Shown: piece after piece, positions 28,872 to 38,220 of the stretch
Numbering within the stretch: position 1 is the first letter of the stretch
How the letters are laid out: each line of letters starts with the position of its first letter
DNA from: an uncultured Muribaculaceae bacterium
GTDB taxonomy: Bacteria; Bacteroidota; Bacteroidia; Bacteroidales; Muribaculaceae
Direction of reading: 5' to 3'
DNA length: 64,000 nt
NCBI GenBank assembly: GCA_910577315.1
Contig: CAJTME010000009.1
Coordinates: 62,001-126,000, forward strand
Notes under the pieces: generated by a model
What the model was told of the DNA's origin: nothing
The model's database searches: none
The model's input: only the letters and a program-made list of their open reading frames with translations
Program-made: the position numbers and the translations under genes

Positions 28872-28889
28872 GAATCCTTCCAAGGCAAC
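28872..28889 (+). repeat. attachment-site repeat, right copy (tRNA-Gln 3' end duplicate)
   Basis: An exact 18-base copy of tRNA-Gln positions 14454-14471 that can form no tRNA on its own. It marks the right boundary of the island. Confidence 0.88.
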
Positions 28890-28931
28890 AAAAGAAAAAG
28901 TTAAGTCGCAAAGATTTAACTCTTCTTTTTT
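28890..28931 (+). terminator. probable original tRNA-Gln terminator displaced by the island
   Basis: An imperfect A-rich/T-rich hairpin (about 28891-28904 with 28916-28930) ending in a run of T directly follows the right repeat. It lies exactly where a terminator would have stood behind the tRNA before insertion. Confidence 0.5.
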
Positions 28932-28943
28932 CATGTGTTATCT

Positions 28944-28973
28944 TTTGCATGATTGCTTTATTTCGTAATTTTG
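28944..28973 (+). promoter_or_regulatory. promoter of the DUF262 gene pair
   Basis: TTTG (28944-28947) and TAATTTTG (28966-28973) are spaced by 18 bases, a good match to the Bacteroidetes -33/-7 promoter, with a leader of about 45 bases to the ATG at 29025. Confidence 0.65.
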
Positions 28974-29024
28974 CATTCGGAACAGTGATTCTAAATCAAC
29001 CGCACGAAACACAATCACCCTGAA

Positions 29025-30788
29025 ATGCCAAATAAGACTATCACTCAAATCAAGGGAAATTTCCGCCTGCCAAGTTACCAACGTGGCTACAGATGGACCT
29101 CCGACGAGGTAAAGCGGCTTCTTGAAGACCTTCACGAATGGCGGCCAACAAACAAGCATCCATATTATTACCTGCAGCCCATCGTGTTGAAGAATCTTGG
29201 CAAAAACGCCGAAGGGCAGGATGAATACGAACTTATCGACGGCCAGCAACGCCTGACCACATTGCGTCTGATTATGATGGCCCTTAAAAAGCATTTGCCA
29301 TCCGTCGTGTGCCCCTATACCCTAACCTACGACACCCGCAATAAAAGCAAAGAGTTCATGGAATGGCTGACTGATGATCCTGATAAAGCCATCAGCCACA
29401 AGAATGACTACATTGATTTCAGATACCTGCATAATGCGTACACGCAGATTACCAAATGGATAGACGGTCAATCTGACCCGTTGGACGCAACCATCAAGCT
29501 TTATCAGCTGTTGGCAAACAGTGTGAAGGTGCTTTGGTATGAGGCCGCTCCCGGCGAAAGCGGTCAGGAACTCTTCAAACGCCTCAACATAGGGCGTATT
29601 CCGCTGACAAACGCCGAACTTGTAAAAGCTCTTTTCCTCAACCGGGGAAGTATTGAAGATTCCGGGCTGCCATCCAAAAACCTGCGGCAGGAAGAAATCG
29701 CCACGCAGTGGGACAGGATGGAAAAGGAATTGCATAACGAGAACATCTGGCTTTTCCTGACAAATGCCAAGGGGGATAAATATCCAACCCGCATAGAACT
29801 GATATTTGACTTCATGGCCGGCAAGAAGCCCGCGGAACGGGAAAAATATTTCACATTCTATTACTTTCAGAACCGCCTCAATGGAAAATGCGGGCCGAAA
29901 GCTGACCGACAGACCCTATGGAACGAGATTGTTGATTATTATGACAAACTCATGATATGGTACAACGACCGCAGCCTCTACAATCGTGCCGGCGCTCTCG
30001 TGGCGATGGGCGGTAACCTCAGCGTCATAATAAACAATGTCGAAAAGCAGCGCCTTAAAAAGAAGGAACAGACAAAACACCTCGAAAGCAAAATTTTAGA
30101 AAGAATCGCCAGCAAGGAGGAACTGCTCGACTTACGGTACGGTCATGATGACAAGAAAATTCGGGATACCCTGATATGGTTTAACGTCAAAACCATGGAC
30201 ATGTCGGGGGAACGTTTTCCGTTCGGACGTTTCAAGTCGGGAAGCGGCTGGAGCCTTGAACACATCCATGCCCAAAACTCAGAAGGCCTGTATAGGGAAG
30301 TGGAACGTCACGAATGGCTGAGGTTGCAGATTGAGGCCCTGCGCTCCATGCCACTGACCGATGAGATTGAAAGCCTTATTGCAGAAGCGGTCGCGGCACA
30401 TAAGATGGAAGCTGTCGGTGAAAAATTCGCACCGCTCTACAACAAAATCAGCCTTACCCTGACCCCCACGTTGCGCGACGAATACGCCGACCTGAACATG
30501 CACTCCCTCCGCAATCTTGCATTACTCAAATGCAACGATAACGCAGCGCTCAATAACTCAGTGTTTGAGGTGAAACGCGTGGCCATTGCCGCTCTCGACC
30601 GAAAGGGAAGCTTTGTTCCCGTCTGCACCCGCAATGTATTCATGAAATATTACACTCCTGCGGGGTTCAACCAGCCATATTTCTGGGGTGAGAAAGACCG
30701 CGAAGCATATATCGCGGAAATTCATAGGGTTTTGTATGGGACAGACAATGACAGGCCTTTGGCCAAAACCGATTCAATCGAAAGTTAA
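29025..30788 (+). CDS. DUF262/DUF1524 protein (GmrSD-like), first gene of a pair
   Basis: This 587-residue protein begins with the DUF262 ParB/Srx-like NTPase-type domain: the PSYQRGYRW motif and DGQQRLTTL (Asp72). The C-terminal part carries a DUF1524-like HNH motif (LEHIHAQN around His413) and a late DEYADLNMHSLRNLALL segment where the family has its conserved asparagines. GmrSD-type enzymes are type IV restriction systems that cut modified phage DNA. The next gene starts eight bases after the stop and is also DUF262, so the two likely form one defence system. The target modification is unknown. Confidence 0.85.
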   Translation: MPNKTITQIKGNFRLPSYQRGYRWTSDEVKRLLEDLHEWRPTNKHPYYYLQPIVLKNLGKNAEGQDEYELIDGQQRLTTLRLIMMALKKHLPSVVCPYTLTYDTRNKSKEFMEWLTDDPDKAISHKNDYIDFRYLHNAYTQITKWIDGQSDPLDATIKLYQLLANSVKVLWYEAAPGESGQELFKRLNIGRIPLTNAELVKALFLNRGSIEDSGLPSKNLRQEEIATQWDRMEKELHNENIWLFLTNAKGDKYPTRIELIFDFMAGKKPAEREKYFTFYYFQNRLNGKCGPKADRQTLWNEIVDYYDKLMIWYNDRSLYNRAGALVAMGGNLSVIINNVEKQRLKKKEQTKHLESKILERIASKEELLDLRYGHDDKKIRDTLIWFNVKTMDMSGERFPFGRFKSGSGWSLEHIHAQNSEGLYREVERHEWLRLQIEALRSMPLTDEIESLIAEAVAAHKMEAVGEKFAPLYNKISLTLTPTLRDEYADLNMHSLRNLALLKCNDNAALNNSVFEVKRVAIAALDRKGSFVPVCTRNVFMKYYTPAGFNQPYFWGEKDREAYIAEIHRVLYGTDNDRPLAKTDSIES

Positions 30789-30796
30789 GACTGACT

Positions 30797-32935
30797 ATGA
30801 CCTTAAAGACTTTTAAAGATATTTTCAGTGATGGCCGCTGGCTCATCATACCCCGCATCCAGCGCGACTACGCCCAGGGGCGCGAATCGGCGTCAGCAAC
30901 GGAAATACGCAATAATTTCATCAAGGCGCTCCATAAAGCCCTCGTTTCCGGGAAAGGCATAAATCTTGACTTCATATACGGCTCCATCGAAAACTTAGGC
31001 GAACATAACGGCGATACTGACACTCCCGACTCCATGGCCTTTATTCCTTTGGATGGCCAGCAACGGCTCACCACATTGTATCTGCTGCACTGGCTCGCGT
31101 CGCGTCACGAAGAAAAATACGCCGAGAGTGAGTTCCTGAAACGGTTCAGCTACGAAACGCGCTACACCACACGCCGGTTCTGTGAATTCCTGATGGGTGA
31201 CTTCAAGCCGACTTTTTCCGGCAAGCTCTCCGAGGAAATAAAAGAGCATCCCGACTTCGTCCTGTCTTGGAATGACGACCCGTCGGTGAAAGGTATGCTG
31301 ACCATGCTCGATGCCCTTGAAGAAAAATTCTACGGCGCCAGTCCAGTGGAAAACCTTTGGGACAAACTTCCGCTGATAACGTTCAATCACGAGGACATAG
31401 ACGACATGGAAGCCTCCGACGAGGTCTATATCAAGATGAACTCCCGAGGCAAACCGCTTACTCATTTCGAACATTTCAAGGCTGAGCTTGATAATGTCAT
31501 GAACGACAATGCGTTCGCACTAAAAATGGATACCGATTGGACCGACATCTTCTGGGCATTGCGCGAAGAGTCTGGAAAAGAGGACGAACTTCCCGTTGTT
31601 GACGACGCATTCTTACGGTACATCCATTTCATAGCGAATGTAATTTGCCTGAAAACCGACGGACAATATGCACCTGACAACGACTTTGAGATGATTGAGC
31701 GGGTGTTTTCACATAAAACAAATCAAAAGATTTTATCAGACGCGCTAAGCTGTTGGGAGAAGGTAAACACCGCTGATTTCTTCGGCAATATCTTTTCAAA
31801 GAAGAACCCCGACTGCCCAACGTTGCTGATAAACATCAACGGCGAAGTTGATTTATTGCATAAATTATGCCGTGGCGAACAATTCCCCATGCGCGACATC
31901 ATCCTGTTATGGGGGTGCGTGACATACCGGCTGCATAAAGACATCGTCAAGCCCGAAGAATTCGCACGGCGCATGCGCACACTGCGCAACCTCACGATGA
32001 ACGCTCAGGATGAATACCGTCCCGAACGTTACTCGGCGATGTTCCATGAAGCGGAACGTTTGATTCTGCACGGATCAATCGACCTGGCTTCAAACTCATA
32101 TAACCAAGCACAGAAAGAAGAAGAGGCCCGGAAGCTCGAATGGCTCCAGACGGTTGACATGACGCATGAAATGCAGCTGACGGCACTTGAGAACAATGAT
32201 GTGCTGTATGGTTCGACAACCTTGATCGGACTTGACAACTATCATCTCTTCCCCACCTTCAATACCATATTCAGCCCTGCATGCAGTTCATGGGAAATAA
32301 TTGCCCGCGCGCTTCTCGCATGTGGGGACGTATCGTACAATGAAGTCAGATGGCGCGTCCTTATTCCGGGTCCGGGCAAGGACAATGACAACAAACTATG
32401 GCGCGAATATTTCCGTCCCCGAGCCGATGAGGAATTCAACCGGCGTGTTCATGCTCATCTATCAGACCTGCTTGCCAAATACCATTCAGGCAAAAGCTGT
32501 GAGGACATTGTGAATGAATGGCTCGACAGTCCACGGGAATCGTACGACTGGCGATATTACATGGTCAAATATCCTGCCATAATCCGATATTCAGGTTTCG
32601 GCAAATACTGGTTTCCCGGCGAATCGAAAACCAACAATTTCTATTCAATGGCGACGCGGGCAAGTACATCCGGGCGCCACCGCGAGGCCATACTGCTCGC
32701 AATAAGCAATGAGAAAACCGGATGGGAATTCAATGAAAAAGGCGATTATGGCGGCCCTTTGTCCAAAAGCGGAACAGCCGAGCGCCTTTTCAATACCCCC
32801 GACTTTCTGGAACTTAAAGACGCATCCACCGAGCCCGCCACACCTGTCTCGACCTATACCGTCCCCCGTGCAAAAGACGGGGCAGACATGATTGACCGTG
32901 TGTCGCTAATCCCGTCATTCGCAGGACAACAATAA
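30797..32935 (+). CDS. DUF262 protein, second gene of the pair, no visible nuclease motif
   Basis: This 712-residue protein has the DUF262 core near its start: IPRIQRDYAQGR and LDGQQRLTTLYLLHWL (Asp86), then EVYIKMNSRGKPLTHFEHFKAEL. The remaining 450 residues are mostly helical with no HNH or PDDEXK signature that I can find; they end with YPAIIRYSGFGKYWFPG and a tail. It is probably the non-nuclease partner of the protein encoded eight bases upstream, perhaps a sensor or specificity subunit. The division of labour is inferred. Confidence 0.8.
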   Translation: MTLKTFKDIFSDGRWLIIPRIQRDYAQGRESASATEIRNNFIKALHKALVSGKGINLDFIYGSIENLGEHNGDTDTPDSMAFIPLDGQQRLTTLYLLHWLASRHEEKYAESEFLKRFSYETRYTTRRFCEFLMGDFKPTFSGKLSEEIKEHPDFVLSWNDDPSVKGMLTMLDALEEKFYGASPVENLWDKLPLITFNHEDIDDMEASDEVYIKMNSRGKPLTHFEHFKAELDNVMNDNAFALKMDTDWTDIFWALREESGKEDELPVVDDAFLRYIHFIANVICLKTDGQYAPDNDFEMIERVFSHKTNQKILSDALSCWEKVNTADFFGNIFSKKNPDCPTLLININGEVDLLHKLCRGEQFPMRDIILLWGCVTYRLHKDIVKPEEFARRMRTLRNLTMNAQDEYRPERYSAMFHEAERLILHGSIDLASNSYNQAQKEEEARKLEWLQTVDMTHEMQLTALENNDVLYGSTTLIGLDNYHLFPTFNTIFSPACSSWEIIARALLACGDVSYNEVRWRVLIPGPGKDNDNKLWREYFRPRADEEFNRRVHAHLSDLLAKYHSGKSCEDIVNEWLDSPRESYDWRYYMVKYPAIIRYSGFGKYWFPGESKTNNFYSMATRASTSGRHREAILLAISNEKTGWEFNEKGDYGGPLSKSGTAERLFNTPDFLELKDASTEPATPVSTYTVPRAKDGADMIDRVSLIPSFAGQQ

Positions 32936-32986
32936 CGCAAAGCGCTTTTAAAGAAACCTAAGTAACATTTATTCAGTTATAAGATT

Positions 32987-33415
32987 ATGTATAACAATAA
33001 CAACAATCTCAACATCTCGCCGCAGTTCATCAAGGGCATAGTGTGGTGTATCGCAGGAATCGTCATCCTGATTGTAGCGATGGCATTCATTCGCCCATGG
33101 TACAACGTATGGTCGCAGGAAATGGAAGGCAAGGCTGAATTCGCCAAGGCCGAACAGAACCGAAAAATCAAAATTGAAGAAGCCAAAGCAAATCTTGAGG
33201 CTGAAAAGCTCAATGCTCAGGCTGAAATTGAACGTGCCAAAGGCGCTGCCGAGGCCATCCGTATTGAAAACGGCTCGATTACCCCGACCTATATCCAGTA
33301 TCTGTGGGTCCGTCAGCAGTCAGACCTCAGCAACAAGACCGTAATTTACGTGCCGACCGAAACAAATCTTCCCATTCTGGAATCGACACGCGCCCTGTCA
33401 ATCCCGCAGGAATAA
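32987..33415 (+). CDS. mini-SPFH membrane protein (transmembrane helix plus coiled coil)
   Basis: This 142-residue protein has an Asn-rich N-terminus, one transmembrane helix (GIVWCIAGIVILIVAMAFI), a charged Ala/Glu/Lys coiled coil (about residues 45-95) and a C-terminal segment (YIQYLWVRQQ, then VIYVPTETNLPI) that looks like the end of HflC/prohibitin-type proteins. The SPFH (band 7) domain itself is missing. It may be a scaffold for membrane complexes. The calcium ATPase gene starts ten bases later, so the two may be co-expressed. Confidence 0.65.
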   Translation: MYNNNNNLNISPQFIKGIVWCIAGIVILIVAMAFIRPWYNVWSQEMEGKAEFAKAEQNRKIKIEEAKANLEAEKLNAQAEIERAKGAAEAIRIENGSITPTYIQYLWVRQQSDLSNKTVIYVPTETNLPILESTRALSIPQE

Positions 33416-33425
33416 TACCCAGCTC

Positions 33426-36287
33426 ATGCCACAGACACGACCTTACACGGGATTGACCAACGCCGAGGCACTGGAAAGCCGCCGGAAAAATGGTGTGAAT
33501 GTACTCACCCCACCCCCAAAAACGCCCTGGTGGAAAGAATTTCTCAATAAATTCTCCGACCCGCTGATAATAATTTTATTGGTTGCGGGCGTGTTGTCAA
33601 TCGGAATATCATTTTACGAATATTTCGGATTGGACCAGGACTGGAAGGTTTTCTTTGAACCTATCGGCATTTTCGTCGCAATCGGTCTGGCCACCACGCT
33701 CGCTTTCATTTTCGAGCAACGGGCAAACAAGGCATTCCAGATTCTCAATCATGTGAATGACGACGAATTTGCGGAAGTGATGCGTAACGGCACCACAACA
33801 ACAATCCCGCGTAAGGACGTCGTGGTCGGTGATATTGCGGTAATCAACACCGGCGATGAGATTCCGGCAGACGGCGAGTTGCTTGATGCCGTAACTTTAA
33901 GCGTCGATGAATCAAGCCTCACTGGCGAACCGCTGTGCGCCAAGACAACCGACCCGGCTCACTTTGAAAGAGAGGCCACCTACCCTTCCAATCACGTCTT
34001 GCGGGGAACGAAGGTTATGGAAGGCCATGGCGTGATGCGCGTGCTGAAAGTAGGCGATGCCACCGAGATGGGAAAAGTGTTTGAAGAGGCACAAATAGAC
34101 GATTCCGTAAAGACGCCCCTTAACGAACAGCTCGACGGCCTCGGCAATCTGATTACGAATTTCAGTTACGCCTTCGCCGGACTGATTATCGTCGGACAGC
34201 TCATACATTTCCTCGGTTGGCACAACTGGCAGGCATATACGCTTATCGTGCCGATTGCCCTGTTCTTCTGGCTTGTAATCAAGAAATTTAAGGGATGGTC
34301 AAAGAAAAAGTGCATGCTGACCATCATCGGCTTCTTCATCATCTTCTTCGGAATGGTTATAGGGGCATTTTCCATGCTGACGCCCCAGGCGACCAATGCC
34401 GACTGGTCAATGCTTCTGTCCACCACGCTCAAAACCCTCATGGTGGCCGTGACATTGATTGTGGTGGCCGTGCCCGAAGGGCTTCCGATGGCGGTTACCC
34501 TTTCGCTGGCTTACTCCATGAGCCGCATGCTCAAGACCAACAATCTCGTGCGCAAGATGCATGCATGCGAAACGATGGGGGCCACCACCGTGATATGCAC
34601 CGACAAGACGGGCACCTTGACCAAAAATCAGATGCAGGTCTACAAAGCCGACTTCTTCGGCAATCCGTCAGATGACGTCTTATATGAAGGTATCGCCGTA
34701 AATTCCACCGCGCAGCTCGACCTTTCCGGCGAAAAGGCGCAGGTGCTCGGCAATCCCACCGAAGGCGCCCTCTTGCTATGGCTCAGGGAGCGGGGCGTCG
34801 ATTATCAGGATTTGCGTTCAGGCGCCTCCCGCATCGAGGAACTCCCATTCACAACCGAGCGGAAATATATGGCCACCGTTGTGAAATCGGCCACCGGCAA
34901 GGACATCCTCTACGTTAAGGGCGCCCCCGAAATCGTGTTCGGGATGTGCCGCAACACTTGCGGCGTCACCAAACAGGAAATTGACGCGAAGCTGCTGGGC
35001 TATCAGAACCAGGCGATGCGCACTCTCGGCTTTGCATATCAGGAACTTGGCGCTCAGGATGCCACAATCAGGGATGGCAAAGTTGTGGCCGGCAACCTCA
35101 CGTTCCTCGGCATTGTGGCGATTTCCGACCCGGTCCGCGCAGATGTCCCCGCCGCCGTCAGCGAAGTGACGGCCGCCGGCATCAAGGTAAAGATTGTGAC
35201 CGGCGACACCCCTGGCACCGCAAAGGAAATAGGCCGTCAGATTGGTCTTTGGAACGATGCCACTGACGGCGAGCGCAACATCATTACGGGTGTTGAGTTT
35301 GCAGAACTGACCGATGGACAGCTACGCGAGCGCGCAGGCGATTTGAAAATCATAGCCCGCGCACGTCCCATGGACAAGAAACGTCTTGTCGAAGCCCTTC
35401 AGGCCAACAACGAGGTCGTGGCGGTTACCGGCGACGGCACCAACGACGCTCCCGCACTTAAAGCCGCCCACATCGGCCTGTCGATGGGCGACGGCACCTC
35501 CGTGGCCAAAGAGGCTTCCGACATCACCATCATCGACAACTCGTTCTCGTCAATCGGGCGCGCCGTTATGTGGGGCCGTTCGCTCTATAAAAACATCCAG
35601 CGCTTCCTGCTGTTCCAGCTCACGGTTAACGTCGCGGCATGCTTTCTGGTGCTGTTCGGCTCGTTTGCAGGTTCCGAATCACCTTTGACAGTCACGCAGA
35701 TGCTTTGGGTAAACCTCATTATGGATACCTTCGGCGCAATGGCCCTCGCATCCCTCCCACCCTCGGAAAGCGTTATGAGCGAGAGTCCACGCCGCCGGGA
35801 AGCGTCAATATTGACCGGCCCCATGCTTTGGGAACTTTGCAGCGTAGGCCTCATATTCTTCGCCATAACGTTCGGGTTCTACTGGCTGTTCACCCATGCC
35901 ACCGTAACCTCGGTTCCGCAGATGTTCCACGCCTCAGTCGGGTCAGCGCGCGCGATGACACCCTACGAGGCCACCCTGCTGTTCTCGATCTTCGTTTGGA
36001 CCCACTTCTGGTACATGTTCAACGCCAGCAGTTTTGAAACCGGCGAAAGCATCTTCACCCTCAAAATGAGCAACGGTTTCTGGACAATAGTGGCAATAAT
36101 AGTCCTCGGACAGCTGTTCATCACCGAGATAGCCTACGAGTTCTTCAATGTCAGCCCCATGCTGCACACCTCCGACTGGCATTTCAACATATCCGGGGCC
36201 ATAGATTTGCTGATAATAATAACGGCATCGTCCTGCGTACTGTGGATTCGTGAAATCTATCATCTGTTCCGGCATCATCATGATTAG
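33426..36287 (+). CDS. calcium-transporting P-type ATPase (PMCA/P2B-like)
   Basis: This 953-residue P-type ATPase has the cation-transporter N-terminal region (YTGLTNAEALESRRKNG), the actuator loop with SLTGEP, the phosphorylation motif CTDKTGTLTKN (Asp393), the KGAPEIV nucleotide-binding motif and the hinge VTGDGTNDAPALKAAHIG. The M4 sequence VAVPEGLPMAVTLSLAYS and the lengthy M2/M3 region fit PMCA-type calcium pumps. It exports Ca2+ at ATP expense from the inner membrane. The last eight bases overlap the glycerate kinase start. Confidence 0.92.
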   Translation: MPQTRPYTGLTNAEALESRRKNGVNVLTPPPKTPWWKEFLNKFSDPLIIILLVAGVLSIGISFYEYFGLDQDWKVFFEPIGIFVAIGLATTLAFIFEQRANKAFQILNHVNDDEFAEVMRNGTTTTIPRKDVVVGDIAVINTGDEIPADGELLDAVTLSVDESSLTGEPLCAKTTDPAHFEREATYPSNHVLRGTKVMEGHGVMRVLKVGDATEMGKVFEEAQIDDSVKTPLNEQLDGLGNLITNFSYAFAGLIIVGQLIHFLGWHNWQAYTLIVPIALFFWLVIKKFKGWSKKKCMLTIIGFFIIFFGMVIGAFSMLTPQATNADWSMLLSTTLKTLMVAVTLIVVAVPEGLPMAVTLSLAYSMSRMLKTNNLVRKMHACETMGATTVICTDKTGTLTKNQMQVYKADFFGNPSDDVLYEGIAVNSTAQLDLSGEKAQVLGNPTEGALLLWLRERGVDYQDLRSGASRIEELPFTTERKYMATVVKSATGKDILYVKGAPEIVFGMCRNTCGVTKQEIDAKLLGYQNQAMRTLGFAYQELGAQDATIRDGKVVAGNLTFLGIVAISDPVRADVPAAVSEVTAAGIKVKIVTGDTPGTAKEIGRQIGLWNDATDGERNIITGVEFAELTDGQLRERAGDLKIIARARPMDKKRLVEALQANNEVVAVTGDGTNDAPALKAAHIGLSMGDGTSVAKEASDITIIDNSFSSIGRAVMWGRSLYKNIQRFLLFQLTVNVAACFLVLFGSFAGSESPLTVTQMLWVNLIMDTFGAMALASLPPSESVMSESPRRREASILTGPMLWELCSVGLIFFAITFGFYWLFTHATVTSVPQMFHASVGSARAMTPYEATLLFSIFVWTHFWYMFNASSFETGESIFTLKMSNGFWTIVAIIVLGQLFITEIAYEFFNVSPMLHTSDWHFNISGAIDLLIIITASSCVLWIREIYHLFRHHHD

Positions 36288-37431
36288 AAAAATTGTCTTA
36301 GCCCCGGACTCCTTCAAAGGCTGCCTGAGCGCGGCCGACGTGGCCGAAGCATGCTTACGCGCCATCCGGTCGGTCGCGCCGGGATGTGAGGCCGTAAAAC
36401 TTCCTGTCGCCGACGGAGGGGAAGGTACGTCCCGGGCAGTCACCGAGGCAACCGGGGGCGACTTTGTGCAATGCCAGGTCTGCGACCCACTCATGCGCCC
36501 AGTCACCGCAACCTACGGCATATCGCCCGACGGCACAACCGCCTACATGGAAATGGCGCAGGCAAGCGGCATTGCCCTGCTGGATGCCGACGAACTGAAT
36601 CCGATGGAAACGACATCGTTCGGAACCGGGCAGATGATATTGGACGCAATTCGCCGTGGATGCAGCGATATAATACTCGGCATCGGCGGAAGCGCGACGA
36701 CCGATGCCGGCACAGGTATGCTGCAGGCTTTGGGCTACCGATTCCTCGATGGAAACGGCAAGCCCCTTGCCCACGGTGGAAAAATCCTCAGTGAGATACG
36801 CGCCATCGACAGCTCAGGCGTTGAGCCCCGCCTGCGTTCCACACGGATTTCCGTGGCCTGCGATGTTAACAACCCGCTGTACGGCCCCCGGGGAGCCGCC
36901 TGCGTGTTCGCCCCACAGAAAGGAGCCGACGCCGAAATGGTGAGGCTGCTTGACATCGGCCTTAGAAATTTCGCCAGGATTGTCACCTCGTCCTCCCTAC
37001 CCCGCATTGACGATTTTCCGGGCGCCGGAGCGGCCGGAGGCTTAGGAGGAGCCTTGGTAAGTTTTCTTGGCGCAGACATGCGCCCCGGCATCGACCTTGT
37101 CCTGGATGCCACAGGATTCGACACAAAGCTCCGGGACGCCGACATTGTCATAACCGGCGAGGGAAAGATGGATGCCCAGACCTGCATGGGAAAGGCTCCG
37201 TGGGGCGTGATGAAACGCGCCGCGCGGTCCGGTATACCGACCATAGCCATAGCCGGCGCGGTCGAGGATACCGAAGACCTGATTGCCGCCGGATTCACAG
37301 CCGTGTTCTGCATCCAGCAGGGTGCCGTCCAGCCCCGTCAGGCAATGGAGCCTGACATAGCCCTGCGCAACATCACCGTCACAATGGCTCAGATTCTGCG
37401 CACGCTCAACGCTCGGTGTGGAAGCTTGTAA
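36280..37431 (+). CDS. glycerate 2-kinase (GlxK/GarK family)
   Basis: This 383-residue enzyme opens MIRKIVLAPDSFKGCLSA, the family's conserved N-terminus, and has LPVADGGEGT, GIGGSATTDAGTGMLQALG and ITGEGKMDAQT. It phosphorylates glycerate with ATP. The ATG at 36280 is preferred over one 30 bases earlier because homologous sequence starts there; it overlaps the ATPase stop in ATGATTAG. Its 3' end overlaps the converging reductase gene by 26 bases. Confidence 0.93.
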   Translation: MIRKIVLAPDSFKGCLSAADVAEACLRAIRSVAPGCEAVKLPVADGGEGTSRAVTEATGGDFVQCQVCDPLMRPVTATYGISPDGTTAYMEMAQASGIALLDADELNPMETTSFGTGQMILDAIRRGCSDIILGIGGSATTDAGTGMLQALGYRFLDGNGKPLAHGGKILSEIRAIDSSGVEPRLRSTRISVACDVNNPLYGPRGAACVFAPQKGADAEMVRLLDIGLRNFARIVTSSSLPRIDDFPGAGAAGGLGGALVSFLGADMRPGIDLVLDATGFDTKLRDADIVITGEGKMDAQTCMGKAPWGVMKRAARSGIPTIAIAGAVEDTEDLIAAGFTAVFCIQQGAVQPRQAMEPDIALRNITVTMAQILRTLNARCGSL

Positions 37432-38035
37432 ACGAAGCCCTTTCCTGTTCAGGGACTCCATCCACTTTTTTCGCAGCGGCGATAGCCTTTATAAGGAACG
37501 ACATGTTGCGCGCGAGGTTGCGCATCGTCTGCAATCCTTCAAGGTCGGCCTCGACATCCTCTGCCGTGAAACCGTGCACCTCATTCCAGTATGTGCTCGA
37601 CACAACTGGCATTGCACTGATGGTGAAGTATTTGTTGATTTCGTCGAACGCCGACGTTGATCCGGCGCGGCGCGACGACACCACCGCCGCCCCGACTTTC
37701 ATGGTCTTTTCAACAGTCGTGGCCGTGCTGTAAAAAAGTCTGTCGAGGAAGGCCAGCAACTGACCGTTGGCACCGGCATAATACACCGGCGTGCCGACAA
37801 CGATACCGTCGGCATCGGCAAATTTAGGAGCCGTTTCGTTCACAATGTCATTGAACACACACCGTCCGTGCTCGCGGCAGAAATTGCAGCCGATGCAGCC
37901 TCGCACGTCCTTCGTGCCTACGTTCACCCGTTCGGTATCGACACCGTTGGCCTTCAATGTTTCCTCGACTTCACGCAGCGCGCGGTCGGTGCAGCCGCTC
38001 AGATGCGGACTTCCGTTCACTATCAGTACTTTCAT
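37406..38035 (-). CDS. flavodoxin-fold NAD(P)H-dependent FMN reductase, iron-sulfur-flavoprotein-like
   Basis: This 209-residue protein starts MKVLIVNGSPHLSGCTDRAL, the FMN-binding loop of the NADPH-dependent FMN reductase family. A cysteine group GCIGCNFCREHGRC (about residues 46-60) resembles iron-sulfur flavoproteins, and VVGTPVYYAGANGQLLAFLDRLF is the second flavin loop. The start at 38035 excludes an unconserved 26-codon upstream extension. It may act in redox stress or quinone/nitro reduction; the partner is unknown. Confidence 0.88.
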   Translation of the reverse strand: MKVLIVNGSPHLSGCTDRALREVEETLKANGVDTERVNVGTKDVRGCIGCNFCREHGRCVFNDIVNETAPKFADADGIVVGTPVYYAGANGQLLAFLDRLFYSTATTVEKTMKVGAAVVSSRRAGSTSAFDEINKYFTISAMPVVSSTYWNEVHGFTAEDVEADLEGLQTMRNLARNMSFLIKAIAAAKKVDGVPEQERASFTSFHTER

Positions 38036-38167
38036 ATCTATCAGAACAGTTATAATTTCAACGGCAGGGACGGTCATTCCATCTTCTGCATTAATAAAAC
38101 GCGAGAAACGCAATTATTATTGCGCCGGCCTCAAATCAGCTGATTTCTGTACGTGCGGAATAATTCC

Positions 38168-38175
38168 TAACTTTG
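38168..38175 (+). promoter_or_regulatory. promoter core of the MFS exporter gene
   Basis: TAACTTTG fits TAnnTTTG, with a leader of about 40 bases before the ATG at 38221. Confidence 0.55.
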
Positions 38176-38220
38176 CAGAAAATTTAGCGTAAGTATCATT
38201 CATCACTACCTGCAACATCT

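Larger units (their letters stand above)
14471..28889 (+). mobile_element. decayed integrative island in tRNA-Gln carrying an alpha-glucan PUL
   Basis: The 14.4-kb segment is bounded by the tRNA-Gln gene and an exact 18-bp copy of its 3' end. A broken tyrosine-integrase gene reads inward from beside the right copy. Base composition inside (many AT-rich codons) differs from the GC-rich genes to the left. Cargo: a GH97/SusD/SusC/secreted-protein group on the - strand, a divergent GH87-like enzyme and its regulator. No conjugation genes remain and the integrase lacks its catalytic half, so the element appears fixed. The boundaries are seen directly; mobility history is inferred. Confidence 0.85.
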
